Assembly: GCA_016188475.1 (NCBI GenBank)
Contig: JACPHT010000003.1
Span: 1-50,437, forward strand
Reading direction: 5' to 3'
DNA: 50,437 nucleotides
DNA from: Candidatus Uhrbacteria bacterium
Lineage (GTDB): Bacteria; Patescibacteriota; Patescibacteriia; UBA9934; GWF2-40-263
Below, piece after piece: positions 49,114 through 50,437 of this stretch. The position numbers and the translations under genes are program-made. Positions within the stretch are counted from its first letter, which is position 1. Each line of letters begins with the position of its first letter. The notes under the pieces were generated by a model. It made no database searches, was not told the origin of the DNA, and was given only the letters and a program-made list of their open reading frames with translations.

Positions 49114-50220
49114 ATGAATCGAGATATGGGGATGCTGTGCCCCCAGAAAGGGGGCAACATCACGGTTGAGGCTGTTGGGCCGGGACATCCGGACAAGGTC
49201 TGCGACCAGATCAGCGACGCAGTGCTCGATGCCGCACTCGAAGGAGATCCGAACAGCCGTGTCGCAATCGAGACGTGCGGAAAGGGTCGAATCAAGCTCG
49301 TTGGCGAGATGACGACCGCAAGCGTGATCGATCTTCACGAGCTCGCAATGCGGGTTCACCGCGAGATCGGTTACAACGACGACGAGGTCGGCGGTGTCGA
49401 TATCGACGTCGTTCAGCAGTCGCCTGACATTGCCATGGGCACGAACGTTCAGCGCAAAGGCGCTGGTGACCAGGGCATCATGGTCGGATACGCGGTAAAC
49501 ACACCAGAGTACGAGTACATGCCGATCGCCTATGCCATCGCGCAGAGGCTAGTGCAAAAACTCGTCGAGGTTCGCGAGCAGGGAAAGCTCACATGCTTGC
49601 GTCCTGACAACAAGAGCCAGGTCGTGATGAAGGATGGAAAAGTAGTTCACGTCACGATCGCGACACAGCATACGGACGACGTGTCGATCGAGGATTTGCG
49701 CGAAATGGTTCACAGATATGTGATCATGCCTGTGATCGGCGAGGTCCCGTTCGAGGCGTGTACTATCAACGGTACTGGCAAGTTCGTCAAGGGTTCCTTC
49801 GCGGCAGACGCTGGAGTGACCGGTCGCAAGATCGTCTGTGACGCATACGGACCATGGGTTCCGGTCGGCGGCGGCGCGTACTCGGGCAAGGATCCGAGTA
49901 AGGTGGATCGTACGGCGGCCTACATGGCGCGCTACATCGCAAAGACGATCGTGGCTCGAGGCATGGCCGAGGAAGCTCTCGTCCATCTCGCGTACACTAT
50001 CGGTCAGACAGATCCGGACTCGGTTGACGTGTGTGTGTACAACCCGTCCGATCCCGAGTTCGACTTCAAGAACTGGGTCCGTGACAACTTCCCACTTTCC
50101 CCGGGCGGCATGATCGACCTCTTCGATCTTACCAAACCACAGGGGTGGTCCTACCGTGAAACGGCCGCCTACGGCCACTACGGTCGTCCTCAATTCCCCT
50201 GGGAGAAAGTGGTGCTCTAA
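49114..50220 (+). CDS. metK: S-adenosylmethionine synthetase
   Basis: TVEAVGPGHPDKVCDQISDAVLDAAL, GAGDQGIMVGYAVNTPEYEYMPIAYAIAQRL, FVKGSFAADAGVTGRKIVCDAYG, GGGAYSGKDPSKVDRTAAYMARYIAKTIV; SD tttggaggttctg. Confidence 0.97.
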   Translation: MNRDMGMLCPQKGGNITVEAVGPGHPDKVCDQISDAVLDAALEGDPNSRVAIETCGKGRIKLVGEMTTASVIDLHELAMRVHREIGYNDDEVGGVDIDVVQQSPDIAMGTNVQRKGAGDQGIMVGYAVNTPEYEYMPIAYAIAQRLVQKLVEVREQGKLTCLRPDNKSQVVMKDGKVVHVTIATQHTDDVSIEDLREMVHRYVIMPVIGEVPFEACTINGTGKFVKGSFAADAGVTGRKIVCDAYGPWVPVGGGAYSGKDPSKVDRTAAYMARYIAKTIVARGMAEEALVHLAYTIGQTDPDSVDVCVYNPSDPEFDFKNWVRDNFPLSPGGMIDLFDLTKPQGWSYRETAAYGHYGRPQFPWEKVVL

Positions 50221-50342
50221 GCGACGTCTTGTCGCGCAACTACGACCATAACTGGTCGTTTTTTCTTTTGATTTATAGAATTATCCACTGAGCATTCTGC
50301 ATAAGGCCACATACATATTGCACTCTCTAAACAAAAGAGATT

Positions 50343-50437
50343 ATGCAATATATCTGGGTTGGATCTGGAATTCGAGGATTTGGACGACTCTGCGACTTCG
50401 CTCTACGGTGGGGTCGTATGATTACAGAAGAAGCAAA
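50343..50437 (+). CDS. Partial hypothetical CDS running off the window
   Basis: Open frame MQYIWVGSGIRGFGRLCDFALRWGRMITEEA to the window end. Confidence 0.35.
   Translation, partial: MQYIWVGSGIRGFGRLCDFALRWGRMITEEA

Overview
The window reads as a contig from a Patescibacteria/CPR-type bacterium (inference from the gene set and the intron-bearing 16S). It is AT-rich and densely coded. Housekeeping genes: ychF, rpsF-ssb-rpsR, epmA-like + efp, recA, ftsK, rpoB-rpoC, ruvC, trmD/rpsP, smc, a DHH phosphoesterase, clpP, vanW-family, hsp20 and metK. tRNA genes: Ala-GGC, Gly-TCC, Pro-TGG, Ile-GAT and Phe-GAA. There is a stand-alone 16S rRNA gene and a >6 kb repetitive surface-like protein gene cut by the left edge. 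Main non-routine signals: (1) the 16S gene (minus strand) carries a ~277-nt ORF-less group I intron near E. coli position 793 and a separate ~435-bp insertion in helix 6 (V1) encoding a four-helix-bundle 'S23/IVS' protein; (2) two 179-bp copies of a MITE-like element with terminal inverted repeats and TA target duplications, in opposite orientation 10 kb apart; (3) a SAM-I riboswitch with an intrinsic terminator upstream of an uncharacterised 113-aa protein; (4) candidate structured RNAs with consensus promoters (20.28-20.39 kb, 46.40-46.54 kb) and a hairpin attenuator just before rpoB; (5) palindromic repeat families, several read in frame inside or at the ends of ftsK, smc, vanW, rodZ-like and methyltransferase genes; (6) two gene classes: AT-rich genes with no Shine-Dalgarno and promoters almost abutting the ATG, versus GC-richer genes with clear AGGAGG sites; (7) a tRNA cluster with truncated tRNA copies and palindromic flanks; (8) an SMC protein apparently lacking a hinge. 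All calls are by eye, without database searches.
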